From the NCBI GenBank assembly GCA_003224055.1, contig QHYE01000006.1:58534-122533 (forward strand): DNA of 64,000 nucleotides, written 5' to 3'. The notes under the pieces were generated by a model. The model did no database searches. It was not told the origin of the DNA and saw only the letters and a list, made by a program, of their open reading frames with translations. Each line of letters starts with the position of its first letter. Position 1 is the stretch's first letter. This document shows, piece after piece, positions 1-10,360 of this stretch. The translations under genes were made by a program, and so were the position numbers. This DNA is from Acidobacteriota bacterium (GTDB taxonomy: Bacteria; Acidobacteriota; Terriglobia; Acidiferrales; UBA7541).

Positions 1-112
1 CTCCTACACGTTCCCGAGTCGAATCTCCTCCGCTAAATGTTCGCTGCCGCGAAGAGGCAGCGCCATTGATCCAATCGAACGCGCTAGAGACTTATTGAAG
101 TTCTGGCTGAAT

Positions 113-1843
113 TCAGTTGGAAGTCCGGTAGACGGTCTTACCCGCCACGATGGTCCACAACACTTTGGCATCGCGCATCTCTTCCGGGCTGACGGTGAGC
201 ACGTCGCGATCAATTAGAATCAGGTCAGCGCGCTTGCCCGGCGCGATGGTTCCGATACTGTCGAGAAGATTCATGGCGCGAGCAGAGTTTCGCGTGTACG
301 CGTAAAACATCGCTTCGCGTGGCATGTCCTGGGAGGCGTCCAGGACGCCTTCAGGACCTTTGCGGGTTTCCGCCTGATAAACTGCCAAGAACACATTTGC
401 ACTGGACACCGGCCAGTCGCTGGCTCCGGAAATGACGCCGCCGTTGTCCAGGATCGACCGCGCCGGATACTGCCACTTGTACACTTCCGAGTCCAGATAC
501 GGTTTCACGATTTCAATCGTGTCCGTTCCCGCGCTGGCCCACAGGAGCTGCAGCGCGCTGATGACCCCGAGTTCGCGAAAGCGCGGAAAGTCCTCTGGAG
601 CTACGAACTGCTCGTGGGTGAGCGTATGCGGCAGCCCGGAATTTCCGTTGGCCTTCCGCGCAGCCGCAATTCCGGAAAGCGCCGCCTTGACCGCGCCGTC
701 ACCCAGCGCGTGCACGTGGATAATCAGGCCCTGTTTGTCTGCCGCGACGCACAACTCGGCAAATTTCTTCGGGTCGAAGAGCAAATCACCGTTGCGCCCC
801 GTGTTTTTGTAAGGTTTTGTTAGGTTGGCCGTCTGCGATGGGTATTCGACGACTCCGTCGGCAAAAAGTTTAATGCCGGTAATGTAGAGATTGTGGACGT
901 TCTTGTAGGCTTCGCGGGTTCTCTGCACTCCAGCGAGTTCGGCCCCGGGGTCTTTCGCAAAAACTTGTGGGAACGCCACGACTTGAGAAATAAGCTCGCT
1001 ATGATCGGCAAGGAGTTTGTAAGCCTTCAAGACATCCTCATTGGCAAGGGGATCAAGCCAGGACGTGATGCCGAGGCTGTAGTTGTATTGCAGCGCTGCA
1101 CGGCCGGAGGCGAGAAGCCGGTCATCCGTGGCTTTCGGCAGCAGCCGATCGATTTTTTCCATCCCGGCATCCACGACAAAGCCATTGGGCTCGGAATCTT
1201 TGCCCACGCCGTAATAACTGCGCTCGCCTTCGCTAAGCTTCTTCAGATATTCGCTGGTGATGCCGGCGCGCTTCAGTAGCGCGCGATTTGCCCAGCCCGT
1301 GTGGCCATCCATGCCGCTCAACAACACCGGCTGATTGGCGTAGACGCCGGCGCTGAACTTGGCATTGAGCTCATCGGTGTGCGACCAAAATTCGAGAGGA
1401 AGGCCCAGGATTTGTAGAATTTCACCGCGTATACCACGCCCCGACGTCTTGGCTTCAGCAACAAAAGTAACCAGCTCGTCCATCGTTTTTACTTTTTCGC
1501 TGGCATCGGCGGAAATCAGGGCCATGCCTCCCATCAACGAGTGACTATGGGAATCGATGAATCCTGGGAATAGAGATTTGCCGTGAAGATCCACACGCTC
1601 CGCATTCGGAGAAACGGATTTGGCAACTTCCGGGAGATTTCCAACGGCCACAATTTTATCGTCTCGAATCGCAACAGCGGAGGCGTAAGGATTCTGCGGA
1701 TCACCCGTGAAAATCTTGGCATCAAAAAATATCCGCTCACTGCCACTACCCTGTGCCCGAGCCGGGGAGCCCTGAAGACCGAACGGCAAGAGGACAATTA
1801 AAACGTACGCAAATCGAACAAAAACAAGCCAGAATCTATTCAC
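113..1843 (-). CDS. Secreted amidohydrolase, YtcJ-like (amidohydrolase family 3)
   Basis: A 576-residue metal-dependent hydrolase of the YtcJ/amidohydrolase-3 group. It begins with a hydrophobic signal peptide (about residues 1-30, ending SPARA) and is probably exported. Sequence signs: the metal-binding HSH at residues 99-101 after LFPGFID, a central TGIKLFADG strand, the HALGDG and HEQF histidine motifs, and SGASDWPV near the C-terminus supplying the last metal ligand region. The start is a GTG at 1843; an ATG-independent start fits the signal peptide. It is a single gene, divergent from the ABC exporters with about 200 bp between them. The family hydrolyses amides, N-substituted formamides or cyclic amides; the substrate cannot be told here. 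Confidence 0.88.
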   Translation of the reverse strand: MNRFWLVFVRFAYVLIVLLPFGLQGSPARAQGSGSERIFFDAKIFTGDPQNPYASAVAIRDDKIVAVGNLPEVAKSVSPNAERVDLHGKSLFPGFIDSHSHSLMGGMALISADASEKVKTMDELVTFVAEAKTSGRGIRGEILQILGLPLEFWSHTDELNAKFSAGVYANQPVLLSGMDGHTGWANRALLKRAGITSEYLKKLSEGERSYYGVGKDSEPNGFVVDAGMEKIDRLLPKATDDRLLASGRAALQYNYSLGITSWLDPLANEDVLKAYKLLADHSELISQVVAFPQVFAKDPGAELAGVQRTREAYKNVHNLYITGIKLFADGVVEYPSQTANLTKPYKNTGRNGDLLFDPKKFAELCVAADKQGLIIHVHALGDGAVKAALSGIAAARKANGNSGLPHTLTHEQFVAPEDFPRFRELGVISALQLLWASAGTDTIEIVKPYLDSEVYKWQYPARSILDNGGVISGASDWPVSSANVFLAVYQAETRKGPEGVLDASQDMPREAMFYAYTRNSARAMNLLDSIGTIAPGKRADLILIDRDVLTVSPEEMRDAKVLWTIVAGKTVYRTSN

Positions 1844-2040
1844 GAAGTCATCAGCCTTTCTTTACCGATCGAGAGCGGAACTTGCACCTGAGTTGGCACT
1901 ATTGGACCAGACTCGCGCAAATGAGTCCAGCGAGAGCACTAGCGAATCAGAAGTAATCATAGACGCGCCATGTTCGATCCCGTGCGACTCCAAATCGTCT
2001 TCTTCACGAGCTCGCGCCGGTTCTGTGGCAGAATGCGGTC

Positions 2041-3840
2041 GTGTTCCAATCACTGACAGAGCGCAAGGAATGGAAGTTCTTCGGCGTCCTGCCGAAGGCG
2101 GATCCTTTCCTCGCCACTGCTTGGTGGACGACTCTCCTCCTGAGAGGGATCCTGCCGGCAGCCTTCGCGATCGCGATGGGCGTGCTCGTCGGCGCCGTGC
2201 AACGCGGCGATCCTCTCGCCGATCCGCTCGCATTTGCCGGCTCGATCTTTGTGCTGCTTCAGGTGCTCAGTCCGATTCATCAGGCGGTCAGCGCCAACCT
2301 GGGCGACCGCACTGCCGCATGGCTCTACGACCGGCTCACCGAGGCCTGCGTGCGCCCGCCGGGCATGGGGCACCTTGAGGATCCTGCGCTCACTAGTGAC
2401 CTCACCGTCGCACGCGACTTCGACCTCGGGATGACCGGCCCGCCGCTGTCGATCTCCTTGGATTTCATTGCGAGCGGCATGGTCGAGATGATCGCCGGTA
2501 TCGCGTCCGCCGTGATCCTCGCCAGGTACGCTTGGTGGGCGCCGATTGTGCTCGCGGGCGCGTGGCTGGCGACGCACTGGCTTCTACGCGAGAGCGCGAT
2601 CTGGCGCGACCGCAACACCGAGGAGGTGCGCGCCGCGCAGCGGGATGCCGACTACGCCTACCGACTGGCGGTGGACCCACCCGCGAGCAAGGAGCTGCGG
2701 TTGTTCGGCCTCGCCGGCTGGACGATTGACCGCTTCGTCGCCAGACGCACTCGCTTGCACGAGCTTCAGTACGCAGCCACACGCCTGCGCGAGCGGCCTG
2801 TCATCTGGAGCATGCTCCTCGTCGTCTCTGCGAACGTCTTGGTGTTCTGGTTACTGGCGACCGCCGCCGCCGCTGGCCGCATCAGTCTCGGGGAAGTTGT
2901 GGTCTACGTGCAGAGTGCCGTCGGCGTGTCGATGATCGAGTTCGGCGGATTCAGTTGGGCGCTCGACGGAGCAGCTGCCCCCGTCGCCGCTGTGTTGCGA
3001 CTCGAGCCGGCCATGCGTCCCGCCGGTGCGCTGCGCTCCGGCAATCGCTCCGCGGACGCGACACCTGCGCGCGAGATTCGGCTCCGCGATGTCACGTTCG
3101 CGTACCCTGCGGGCGTGGCCGTGCTGGAGCACTTCGATCTCACGATTCCCGCCGGTTCGTCGCTCGCCATCGTTGGACAGAACGGCGCCGGCAAGACCAC
3201 CATCGCAAAGCTGCTGTGCCGGTTGTACGACCCGCAATCCGGTGCGATTGAAATCGACGGCGTTGACATTCGCGAGCTCGATCTCGCGTCGTGGCGCTCG
3301 CGCGTCGCGGCCGTGTTCCAGGACTTCATCCGCCTCGAGCTGCCGCTGCGCGACAATGTGGCGCCGGCAGGCGCGCCAGACGACGTCGTGCGCGCGGCTC
3401 TGGAGTCGGCCGGCGCGACGAAGTTAGCCACACTGGACACGATTCTCGCCCGCGGATACGACGGCGGCACCGACCTATCGGGCGGCCAATGGCAGCGCGT
3501 CGCGCTCGCCCGAGCGCTCGCGGCCGTCACGATGGGCGCCGGCGTGGTGCTGCTTGACGAGCCGACCGCGCAGCTCGACGTGCGCGGGGAAGCCGAGATC
3601 TTTGATCGTTTGCTCACCGCGACGCGGCATTGCACGACGATTCTGATCTCCCATCGTTTTTCTACGGTCCGGCATGCCGATCGTATCTGCGTGCTCGAGC
3701 ATGGCCGGGTCATCGAACTCGGCACGCACGACGAGCTGATGGCGCTCGGCGGGCGCTATCGGACGATGTTCGATCTGCAGGCGCAGCGTTTCAGCGTCCC
3801 AGACGAGGAGGAGGGCACGACCTATGAAGTCCTCTCCTGA
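2041..3840 (+). CDS. ABC exporter half-transporter 1 (TMD-NBD)
   Basis: A 599-residue permease-ATPase fusion. Residues 1-320 hold the transmembrane domain and about 345-590 the nucleotide-binding domain. Walker A is GQNGAGKTT at about 379-387, the Q-loop lies in AVFQDF, the signature is canonical LSGGQ at about 479, Walker B is VVLLDEP at about 502, and the switch histidine is in ISHRFST. The start is the GTG at 2041; no better ATG lies upstream in frame. The next gene overlaps by 17 bp, so the two proteins probably form a heterodimeric exporter. Its cargo is unknown: no modification enzyme or clear precursor peptide is next to it. The base composition is visibly GC-richer than the flanks, which suggests transfer from a high-GC donor. 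Confidence 0.9.
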   Translation: MFQSLTERKEWKFFGVLPKADPFLATAWWTTLLLRGILPAAFAIAMGVLVGAVQRGDPLADPLAFAGSIFVLLQVLSPIHQAVSANLGDRTAAWLYDRLTEACVRPPGMGHLEDPALTSDLTVARDFDLGMTGPPLSISLDFIASGMVEMIAGIASAVILARYAWWAPIVLAGAWLATHWLLRESAIWRDRNTEEVRAAQRDADYAYRLAVDPPASKELRLFGLAGWTIDRFVARRTRLHELQYAATRLRERPVIWSMLLVVSANVLVFWLLATAAAAGRISLGEVVVYVQSAVGVSMIEFGGFSWALDGAAAPVAAVLRLEPAMRPAGALRSGNRSADATPAREIRLRDVTFAYPAGVAVLEHFDLTIPAGSSLAIVGQNGAGKTTIAKLLCRLYDPQSGAIEIDGVDIRELDLASWRSRVAAVFQDFIRLELPLRDNVAPAGAPDDVVRAALESAGATKLATLDTILARGYDGGTDLSGGQWQRVALARALAAVTMGAGVVLLDEPTAQLDVRGEAEIFDRLLTATRHCTTILISHRFSTVRHADRICVLEHGRVIELGTHDELMALGGRYRTMFDLQAQRFSVPDEEEGTTYEVLS

Positions 3841-5659
3841 TCGGGATCGCGCGCCCGGGACGCCTGGAACGATTGACCCGCTGCCTCCCGCACTGTCGTC
3901 GATGTGGCGGCTGTGCAAGCTGGGGTATCGCCATGAGCCGCGCTTGATGGTCGTGGCGTTCGTGCTGTCGCAGCTCGCGGCGCTGCCCGATGCGCTCCTT
4001 GCCTTGTGGCTGATGCTGCTCGGCAAAGGCGTTCTGGAGCACCGACCCGGCATTGTGGAAGGTGCGGCGATTGGCCTAGGCGTGTCGACCGCCGCAACGT
4101 GGTTTCTCCGCACGGTCAGCACACGCGTGCAGCGCCGCTTCCGCGACAAGGTGACCATCGCTCTCGAGTCTCATGTCGCACAACTGCAAGCTTCGGTCGC
4201 GACCGTCGCGCATCAGGAACGCCCGGAGTATCTCGATCGGCTCTCCATGCTCCGCAATCAGGTGTTTGTGCTCGACCACATGTACATGTCCCTGTTTTCC
4301 ACGCTCGGGTGGATTCTGCGGCTGGGCGTGACGATGGCGCTGCTGGCCTCGATTCACCCTGCGCTCATCCTGCTCGTGGTGTTCGCGATCCCGACCGTGT
4401 TGACGTCGACGTGGCGGCCCGAGGTCGAGAGATCCGCACAGGAGCGTGGGGCACAAACCAGTCGGCTGGCGCGTCACCTTTTCACCATCGCCACCACCGC
4501 GCCTCCAGGGAAGGAAGTTCGGGTTACCGGCATCGGAGAACTCCTCGTTACAGAGCGCCGAGCGGGGTGGGAGCGCTGGTACGGACCGGTGGCGGCCGCT
4601 CGGTGGGGCTCGGCGTTTTGGCACGCGCTGGCGTGGGCGATATTCGGCTTGGCTTTTGTGGGTGGGGTGGTGTTCGTGTCGTCCGGCCTCCGCGCGCCAG
4701 CCAGCCAAGTGCTGCTGGTGCTCGCCGCAGGTGCGCGGCTTTCTGCATACATCGGCGCCACCGTCGGCGAGATTGGATTCCTGCGCGGATTCTGGATGGA
4801 TGGCTCTCGGCGGCTTGCGTGGCTCGAGGACTACGCCGCCTCCGTCGCGGCGTCGGGCGATCTTCCGGTTCCCACCGTGTTGCACCGCGGCATCCGGCTC
4901 GACCACGTATCGTTCGCGTACCCCGGCACTTCACGCGTTGTGCTGGATGACGTGTCTGTGACACTGCCCGCGGGCGCGGTCGTCGCGATTGTCGGCGAGA
5001 ACGGCGCCGGCAAGACCACGCTGGTCAAGCTGCTCGCGAAGATGTACGAGCCGTCATCTGGTTCGATCCTCGTGGACGACACACCGCTGGCACGCTTGCC
5101 AGCCGGCGAGTGGCGGGCGCGTCTCGCGGGCGCGTTCCAGGATTTTTTCCGCTTCGAATTCCGCGCGGGGCACACGGTCGGCTTGGGCGACCTCCCCCGG
5201 CTGGACGACGAGCCCGCCGTGGTCGCCGCTGTTCACCGTGCCGGCGCCAGCGACGTCGTCGCCCGTCTGACGTCAGGCCTCGACACGCAGCTCGGTCCGA
5301 CGTGGCCGTCCGGAGTCGAGCTATCGTTCGGCCAGTGGCAGAAGCTTGCGCTGGCGCGTGGCTTCATGCGCGATCAGCCCCTGCTGCTGGTCCTCGACGA
5401 ACCCACCGCCGCGCTGGACGCGGAGACGGAACACGCGCTGTTCGAGCGCTACGCCGCAGTGGCGCGCGGCACTGGCGAGGGCGACAGCGGCCGCATCACG
5501 ATCCTTGTCTCCCACCGTTTCTCGACGGTCCGCATGGCCGATCTCATCGTCGTGCTCGATGGGGCCCGACTCGTGGAGGTCGGCACGCACGAGGAGCTGA
5601 TGGCCAAGAGTGGTCAGTACTCGGAGCTGTACAGCATCCAGGCCGCCGCGTACCGCTGA
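3824..5659 (+). CDS. ABC exporter half-transporter 2 (TMD-NBD), degenerate signature
   Basis: A 611-residue partner of the preceding gene, starting inside it (17 bp overlap), which implies translational coupling. The transmembrane domain fills about residues 20-340 and the ATPase domain about 355-605. Walker A is GENGAGKTT at about 391, Walker B is LLLVLDEPT, and the H-switch is VSHRFST. The ABC signature is LSFGQ (about 500) where its partner has LSGGQ. Such asymmetry is common in heterodimeric exporters with one consensus and one degenerate ATP site. It has the same high GC as its partner. A linked FQDFFRFEF Q-loop region resembles exporters of peptide or natural-product clusters, but the substrate is not identifiable here. 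Confidence 0.9.
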   Translation: MKSSPDRDRAPGTPGTIDPLPPALSSMWRLCKLGYRHEPRLMVVAFVLSQLAALPDALLALWLMLLGKGVLEHRPGIVEGAAIGLGVSTAATWFLRTVSTRVQRRFRDKVTIALESHVAQLQASVATVAHQERPEYLDRLSMLRNQVFVLDHMYMSLFSTLGWILRLGVTMALLASIHPALILLVVFAIPTVLTSTWRPEVERSAQERGAQTSRLARHLFTIATTAPPGKEVRVTGIGELLVTERRAGWERWYGPVAAARWGSAFWHALAWAIFGLAFVGGVVFVSSGLRAPASQVLLVLAAGARLSAYIGATVGEIGFLRGFWMDGSRRLAWLEDYAASVAASGDLPVPTVLHRGIRLDHVSFAYPGTSRVVLDDVSVTLPAGAVVAIVGENGAGKTTLVKLLAKMYEPSSGSILVDDTPLARLPAGEWRARLAGAFQDFFRFEFRAGHTVGLGDLPRLDDEPAVVAAVHRAGASDVVARLTSGLDTQLGPTWPSGVELSFGQWQKLALARGFMRDQPLLLVLDEPTAALDAETEHALFERYAAVARGTGEGDSGRITILVSHRFSTVRMADLIVVLDGARLVEVGTHEELMAKSGQYSELYSIQAAAYR

Positions 5660-5706
5660 CCACCCGTGGGTGCGAACGTTTTTGGAGCGTAACGCCCTTG
5701 AAATTT

Positions 5707-7212
5707 ATGCAAACCTACGTTCTCGGAATCGACGTTGGTACGGGCGGCACTCGCGCTTTGATCATGGGGGGCGACGGACGTGTCTTGGTCTCCGCCACCG
5801 CGGAGCACGAGCCCTTCGCCTCGCCCCAGCCCGGATGGGCCGAACAGCGCCCGGAAGATTGGTGGCGAGCCGCGGGAATCGCAATTCACAAAGCACTCGC
5901 CACGGGGAAATTGCGAGGAGAGCAGATTTCTTGCGTCGGGTTTTCTGGGCAAATGCACGGGGCGGTGATGCTGGATGCCCGCGGCGATGTGGTTCGGCCG
6001 GCCCTGATTTGGTGCGACGTGCGGACGGAGAAGCAATGCCGCGAGCTGACCGAGCGCGTTGGCGCCGAGCAGTTGATCCGTCTGACTTGCAATCCGGCCC
6101 TCGCCAATTTCACGGTCACAAAATTGTTATGGACACGCGAGAACGAACCCGAAAACTGGAAACGCGTGCGTTCGATCCAGCTTCCCAAGGACTACGTTCG
6201 ATTCCGCCTGACCGGAGAAAGAGCCACGGATGTCGCCGATGCTTCAGGAACCTTACTGCTGAATGTAGCCCAGCGTCAGTGGTCTGCCGAAGTTTTGCAG
6301 GCGGCCGAAATCGATCGCTCATTACTACCGGCGCTCTATGAGTCGGCGGATGTCTGCGGGAAAGTCTCTGCCCTGGGTGCCGAAGCTACGGGTCTGTCGT
6401 CTGGAACACCTGTCGTGGCTGGTGCGGGGGATCAGGCGGCAGGCGCCGTCGGCATGGGCATCGTCGCTCCGGGCGCTGTGAGCGCCACGATTGGAACCTC
6501 AGGAGTCGTTTTTGCGGCGACGGATCGTCCCGCGCTGGATCCTCGAGGTCGGCTGCACACTTTCTGCCACGCTGTTCCCGAACGCTGGCACGTGATGGGC
6601 GTAACTCAAGCTGCCGGCCTTTCCCTGCGATGGTTTCGCGATCAATTTGCCCGCGTTCCCGCGCTAGATGGACGAGATCCCTACAAGCAACTCACTGCCG
6701 AGGCGGCCACCGTTCCGCCCGGCGCGGATGGGCTGCTTTGGGCTCCCTATCTTATGGGTGAGCGCACGCCGCATTTGGATCCAGCCGCGCGTGGAGTCTT
6801 GGCGGGCTTGACGGCCTCGCACACGCGGGCTCACGTAATACGCGCCATTCTGGAAGGTGTGGCTTTCAGCTTGAAAGATACGTTCGCCATCTTTGCCGAA
6901 ATGAACGTGCCGGTGAAAAATATTCGTTTAGGCGGAGGAGGCGCGAGGTCGCCTCTGTGGCGGCAGATTCAAGCGGATGTCTATGGTCAACAAGTGGAGA
7001 TTGTTGAAGCGGAGGAAGGGGCGGCCTTCGGCGCAGCCATTCTTGCCGGAGTGGGAGCCAAGATGTGGCCCTCGGTGGATGCGGCCTGCGATTCGGTTGT
7101 GCACGTCGTGGAACGCGTTTCGCCGATTCCAGCAAATGCCGCCGTGATGAACGCCGCCGGCAACGCCTACCGCCGAATGTACCCGGCGATGAAATCCATT
7201 TTCCCTTCGTAG
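5707..7212 (+). CDS. xylB: Xylulokinase (FGGY carbohydrate kinase)
   Basis: Phosphorylates D-xylulose to D-xylulose 5-phosphate with ATP, the second cytoplasmic step of xylose use. The 501-residue length is normal for XylB. It opens with the phosphate-binding [11 protein letters not shown] of the FGGY/actin-fold kinases, followed by [12 protein letters not shown] and GFSGQMHG, typical of xylulokinases. The catalytic Asp is in AGAGDQAAG and the second nucleotide loop is [23 protein letters not shown] is the C-terminal family signature. The ATG at 5707 is used here. A TTG at 5698 is in frame and sits about 10 nt after a GGAG, so it may be the real start. It lies 31 bp upstream of xylA and 47 bp downstream of the ABC pair. 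Confidence 0.92.
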   Translation: MQTYVLGIDVGTGGTRALIMGGDGRVLVSATAEHEPFASPQPGWAEQRPEDWWRAAGIAIHKALATGKLRGEQISCVGFSGQMHGAVMLDARGDVVRPALIWCDVRTEKQCRELTERVGAEQLIRLTCNPALANFTVTKLLWTRENEPENWKRVRSIQLPKDYVRFRLTGERATDVADASGTLLLNVAQRQWSAEVLQAAEIDRSLLPALYESADVCGKVSALGAEATGLSSGTPVVAGAGDQAAGAVGMGIVAPGAVSATIGTSGVVFAATDRPALDPRGRLHTFCHAVPERWHVMGVTQAAGLSLRWFRDQFARVPALDGRDPYKQLTAEAATVPPGADGLLWAPYLMGERTPHLDPAARGVLAGLTASHTRAHVIRAILEGVAFSLKDTFAIFAEMNVPVKNIRLGGGGARSPLWRQIQADVYGQQVEIVEAEEGAAFGAAILAGVGAKMWPSVDAACDSVVHVVERVSPIPANAAVMNAAGNAYRRMYPAMKSIFPS

Positions 7213-7243
7213 ATGCATCGATCCTAAGCCAAGGAGGAAGCCC

Positions 7244-8416
7244 ATGACGAACAATGACACTTACCAGCCGAAACCCAAACACAAATTTTCTTTCGGACTC
7301 TGGACGCTCGGGAACCGCGGGCGCGATCCGTTCGGCGATTTCGTTCGACCGGTTATTTCTCCCCTCGAGATCGTTACCATGCTCGGCGAAGTGGGAGCCT
7401 GGGGCGTCAACCTTCATGACAATGACCTGGTGCCCATTGATGCCACTCCTGCGGAACGCGACACCATTGTGCGCGAGTTCAAAAAGGCCTGCCTCGAAAA
7501 CAAACTCGTCGTTCCGATGGCCACCGTTTCGCTGTTTTTTCATCCCGTCTTTCGTGACGGTGCCTTTACTGCAAACGATCCGGAGGTGCGCGCCTACGCA
7601 TTGCAGAAAACCATGCGCGCCATGGATCTCGGAGCGGAGCTGGGCGCAAGGATTTTCGTCTTGTGGGGCGGCCGCGAAGGCGTCGAAACCGATGCCTGCC
7701 GCCGTCCCGACGAGGCGGTGAAGCGCCTCCGCGAAGCGGTCAACTATCTTTGCTAATACAACATCGACCGAAAGTACGGCTTCAAGTTCGCACTGGAAGC
7801 CAAGCCCAATGAGCCGCGCGCCGATATCTACATGGCCACCACCGGCCATTACCTCGGATTCATTCCTACCCTCGAACATCCGGAGATGGTTGGCGTCAAT
7901 CCCGAGGTCGCGCACGAGCAAATGGCCGGCTTGAATTTTCTGCACGGAGTGGCCCAAGCGTGGGAAGCGGGCAAGCTTTTCCATATTGACCTCAACGACC
8001 AAATGCCGGGGCGCTACGACCAAGACCTGCGCTTCGGTTCCGCGAACTTCAAGGCTGCGTTTTGGCTCGTGAAGTTCCTGGAAGACGTCGGATACGATGG
8101 GCCGCGTCATTTTGATGCGCATGCCTATCGCACCGAGGATTATTGCGGCGTGAAAGACTTTGCGCGTGGCTGTATGCGTACCTATCTGATCCTGAAAGAG
8201 AAAGCGGCGCGTTGGAACGCGGACAAAGAGATTCAAGCCATCCTCCGGGAGATCTCCGGCGGGAGCAATTCCTCTCCCCAGAGGGGGCGGTATTCGAAGA
8301 AGGGCGCCGCTGCCTTGCTGGCCCACGTTTTCGACAAAGACGCGATTTGTAAGAAGCGCTTGCCCTACGAGCGTTTGGATCAACTCACCGTCGACCTTCT
8401 CGCCGGTCTGCGATGA
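7244..8416 (+). pseudogene. xylA: Xylose isomerase, interrupted by an in-frame TAA
   Basis: The frame encodes a Streptomyces-type (class I) xylose isomerase of 390 codons, the usual length, which interconverts D-xylose and D-xylulose. A single TAA at 7754-7756 (codon 171) interrupts it; the same frame continues on both sides with no indel. Upstream is the catalytic-histidine region [11 protein letters not shown]. Downstream are [11 protein letters not shown] with the catalytic Lys and metal Glu, and the metal-ligand stretches HIDLNDQ and [11 protein letters not shown]. The stop falls where homologues usually have an acidic residue before the YN pair (family knowledge), so GAA to TAA is the simplest change. 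It may be a real nonsense mutation or a consensus error. A GGAGG lies upstream of the ATG. The symporter start overlaps its stop. Confidence 0.88.
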
Positions 8417-10257
8417 AAACTCGGGCGATGACCTTTCTTCCCACCTCGTTTTTTGTCGTTGCTGCGAAATCCCGGATCACGCCGCTGGATTGGGCCGTAA
8501 TCGCGCTCTATTTCAGCGTTCTCCTCTGCGTAGCCTGGTGGGTGGTTCGCCGGGGAAAAGATTCTGCCGCGGATTACTTCCTCGCCGGTCGCAACCTGAG
8601 TTGGTGGATCATTGGCGCCTCGATTTTCGCCTCCAACATCGGATCGGAACACGTGGTGGGCCTCGCCGGCGCTGGCGCGACCAGCGGTGTGGCCCTGGCG
8701 CACTACGAATTGCACGCCTGGTGCCTCTTGGTCCTCGCATGGGTCTTCGTGCCGTTCTACATGCGTTCGCAGGTCTTCACTATGCCGGAATTCCTGGAAA
8801 AAAGATTCAGCGCGAAATCGCGCTACGTTCTCTCCGTCGTCTCGCTCATCACTTTCATCGTTTCCAAGATCGCCGTGGGCATATTCGCCGGCGGCGTGGT
8901 CTTCGGCACGCTTTTGCCCGAGCTTCGTCTCAACATGGGCGGAATGGAGATCGACAGCTTTTGGATTGGCTCGGTTCTGGTAATTGCCCTCACCGGGCTA
9001 TACACGGTTTTTGGCGGCATGCGGGCGGTGGCGTACAACGATGCCGTCCAGGTCCTCGTTCTGATCGTGGGCTCCGCATCTCTGACGTTCTATGGATTGC
9101 ATCAATTGGGTGGATGGAGCGAACTCCGCCACTGGTGCGGTTCCGACATGTTCAATCTGTGGAAACCGCTGATTCCTGCAGGTGTGCAAGGCACATGGTC
9201 CCCGGTGATCGAAACAAATGCCGCGGGGCATGTTGTGAAACAGGCTTGGTATTTCAATGACAATTTTCCCTGGCTTGGCATGTTGTTTTGCGCGCCGATC
9301 ATCGGGCTGTGGTACTGGTGTACGGACCAATATATCGTGCAGCGCGCGCTGGGCGCCCCCAACGAAACGGTAGCCCGCCGCGGGAGCATCTTTGCCTCGT
9401 TTCTCAAGCTGGCTCCGGTTTATCTGTTCATCGTCCCTGGCATGGTGTGTTTTGCCCTGGCGAGAAGCGGCAAGATTCCCGAGCTGGCCGGAATGATTGG
9501 GCCGGACGGCCACGCGATTCCTTCTGTTGCCCAGGGATCATTTCCGATGCTCGTGCAATACCTCTTGCCGCCGGGTCTGCGCGGCATCGTCGTTGCCGGC
9601 TTGCTCTCGGCGTTGATGGGATCGCTGGCCGGCGTGTTCAACGCGTGCTCGACCCTCTTCACCGTGGATTTGTACGGGAAGTGGAAACCAGGGGCGACGC
9701 AGCATGAACTGGTCCGCATGGGGCGCATTGCCACCACGGTCATGGTTTTCATCGCCTTCGCCTGGATTCCGGTCATCAAAAATGCGCAAGGGCTCTACGG
9801 CTACTTGCAGGCGGTGCAAGGCTATCTGGCCCCGCCCATTTTTGTGGTGTTCTTCCTGGGCGTGTTCTTCAAGAGAATGAACGCTCAGGGCGCGCTTTGG
9901 TCCATGCTGGTTGGCTTCGCGCTGGGCATTTTCCGGATGATTGTGGATACGCCCGTGACGCTCGGCCTGCGGGGATTTCAGAATGGATACCCGCATGGCT
10001 CTTTCCTATGGATCGTCAACAATATTTATTTCCAGTACTTCAGCGTGCTGATCACGCTGGTCTCGGCGATCGTCATGGTCGCGGTGAGTTACGCTACTTC
10101 GCAGCCGGACTACGCAGCAATCAAGAACCTCACGTTCGCGACAACTACCAGGGAAGATAAGGCAAACACGCGTGCCAGTTGGAGCTGGATCGAGGTCGGC
10201 GGTTCTGCCCTCGTGGTTCTTTGCATTCTCGGCGCCTATTTGTATTTCAGGGGCTAG
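8413..10257 (+). CDS. Sodium/solute symporter, SSS family (probable xylose uptake)
   Basis: A 614-residue inner-membrane symporter of the SSS/SGLT family with about 14 hydrophobic segments. The family fingerprint [15 protein letters not shown] is near residue 75, followed by [19 protein letters not shown], which is typical of SGLT-like sugar transporters. A conserved [20 protein letters not shown] lies in the second half. Its ATG overlaps the xylA stop (ATGA), so it is co-transcribed and translationally coupled with xylB-xylA. Xylose or another aldose is therefore the likely substrate, taken up with Na+. The substrate is inferred from context; SSS members also carry galactose, myo-inositol or sialic acid. 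Confidence 0.87.
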   Translation: MKTRAMTFLPTSFFVVAAKSRITPLDWAVIALYFSVLLCVAWWVVRRGKDSAADYFLAGRNLSWWIIGASIFASNIGSEHVVGLAGAGATSGVALAHYELHAWCLLVLAWVFVPFYMRSQVFTMPEFLEKRFSAKSRYVLSVVSLITFIVSKIAVGIFAGGVVFGTLLPELRLNMGGMEIDSFWIGSVLVIALTGLYTVFGGMRAVAYNDAVQVLVLIVGSASLTFYGLHQLGGWSELRHWCGSDMFNLWKPLIPAGVQGTWSPVIETNAAGHVVKQAWYFNDNFPWLGMLFCAPIIGLWYWCTDQYIVQRALGAPNETVARRGSIFASFLKLAPVYLFIVPGMVCFALARSGKIPELAGMIGPDGHAIPSVAQGSFPMLVQYLLPPGLRGIVVAGLLSALMGSLAGVFNACSTLFTVDLYGKWKPGATQHELVRMGRIATTVMVFIAFAWIPVIKNAQGLYGYLQAVQGYLAPPIFVVFFLGVFFKRMNAQGALWSMLVGFALGIFRMIVDTPVTLGLRGFQNGYPHGSFLWIVNNIYFQYFSVLITLVSAIVMVAVSYATSQPDYAAIKNLTFATTTREDKANTRASWSWIEVGGSALVVLCILGAYLYFRG

Positions 10258-10360
10258 AGCAATTCTGGCTTGAACATCTCGACGCGCTCGCGCTGGCAAT
10301 TGCCAAAGCGCAAAGCAGTCGTGACGCCGCCTTGGATCACCATCTTCGCTGTTCGTTTGT

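Noticed and set aside
1893..2378. A frame with a Ser-rich, two-Cys N-terminal stretch just before the ABC exporter, resembling a RiPP precursor
   Set aside because: It starts with TTG without a ribosome site, runs over 330 bp into the exporter gene in another frame, and no modification enzyme is near. Probably chance.
5110..5706. N-terminal extension of xylulokinase of 199 codons
   Set aside because: It lies in the wrong frame of the second ABC gene and is Arg-rich; the FGGY family begins at [11 protein letters not shown].
7754..7756. Recoding of the xylA stop as selenocysteine or pyrrolysine
   Set aside because: The codon is TAA; known recoding uses TGA or TAG, and xylose isomerases have neither residue here.
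6866..8383. 505-codon frame antisense to xylB/xylA
   Set aside because: Overlaps two genes with clear motifs; composition is a codon mirror.
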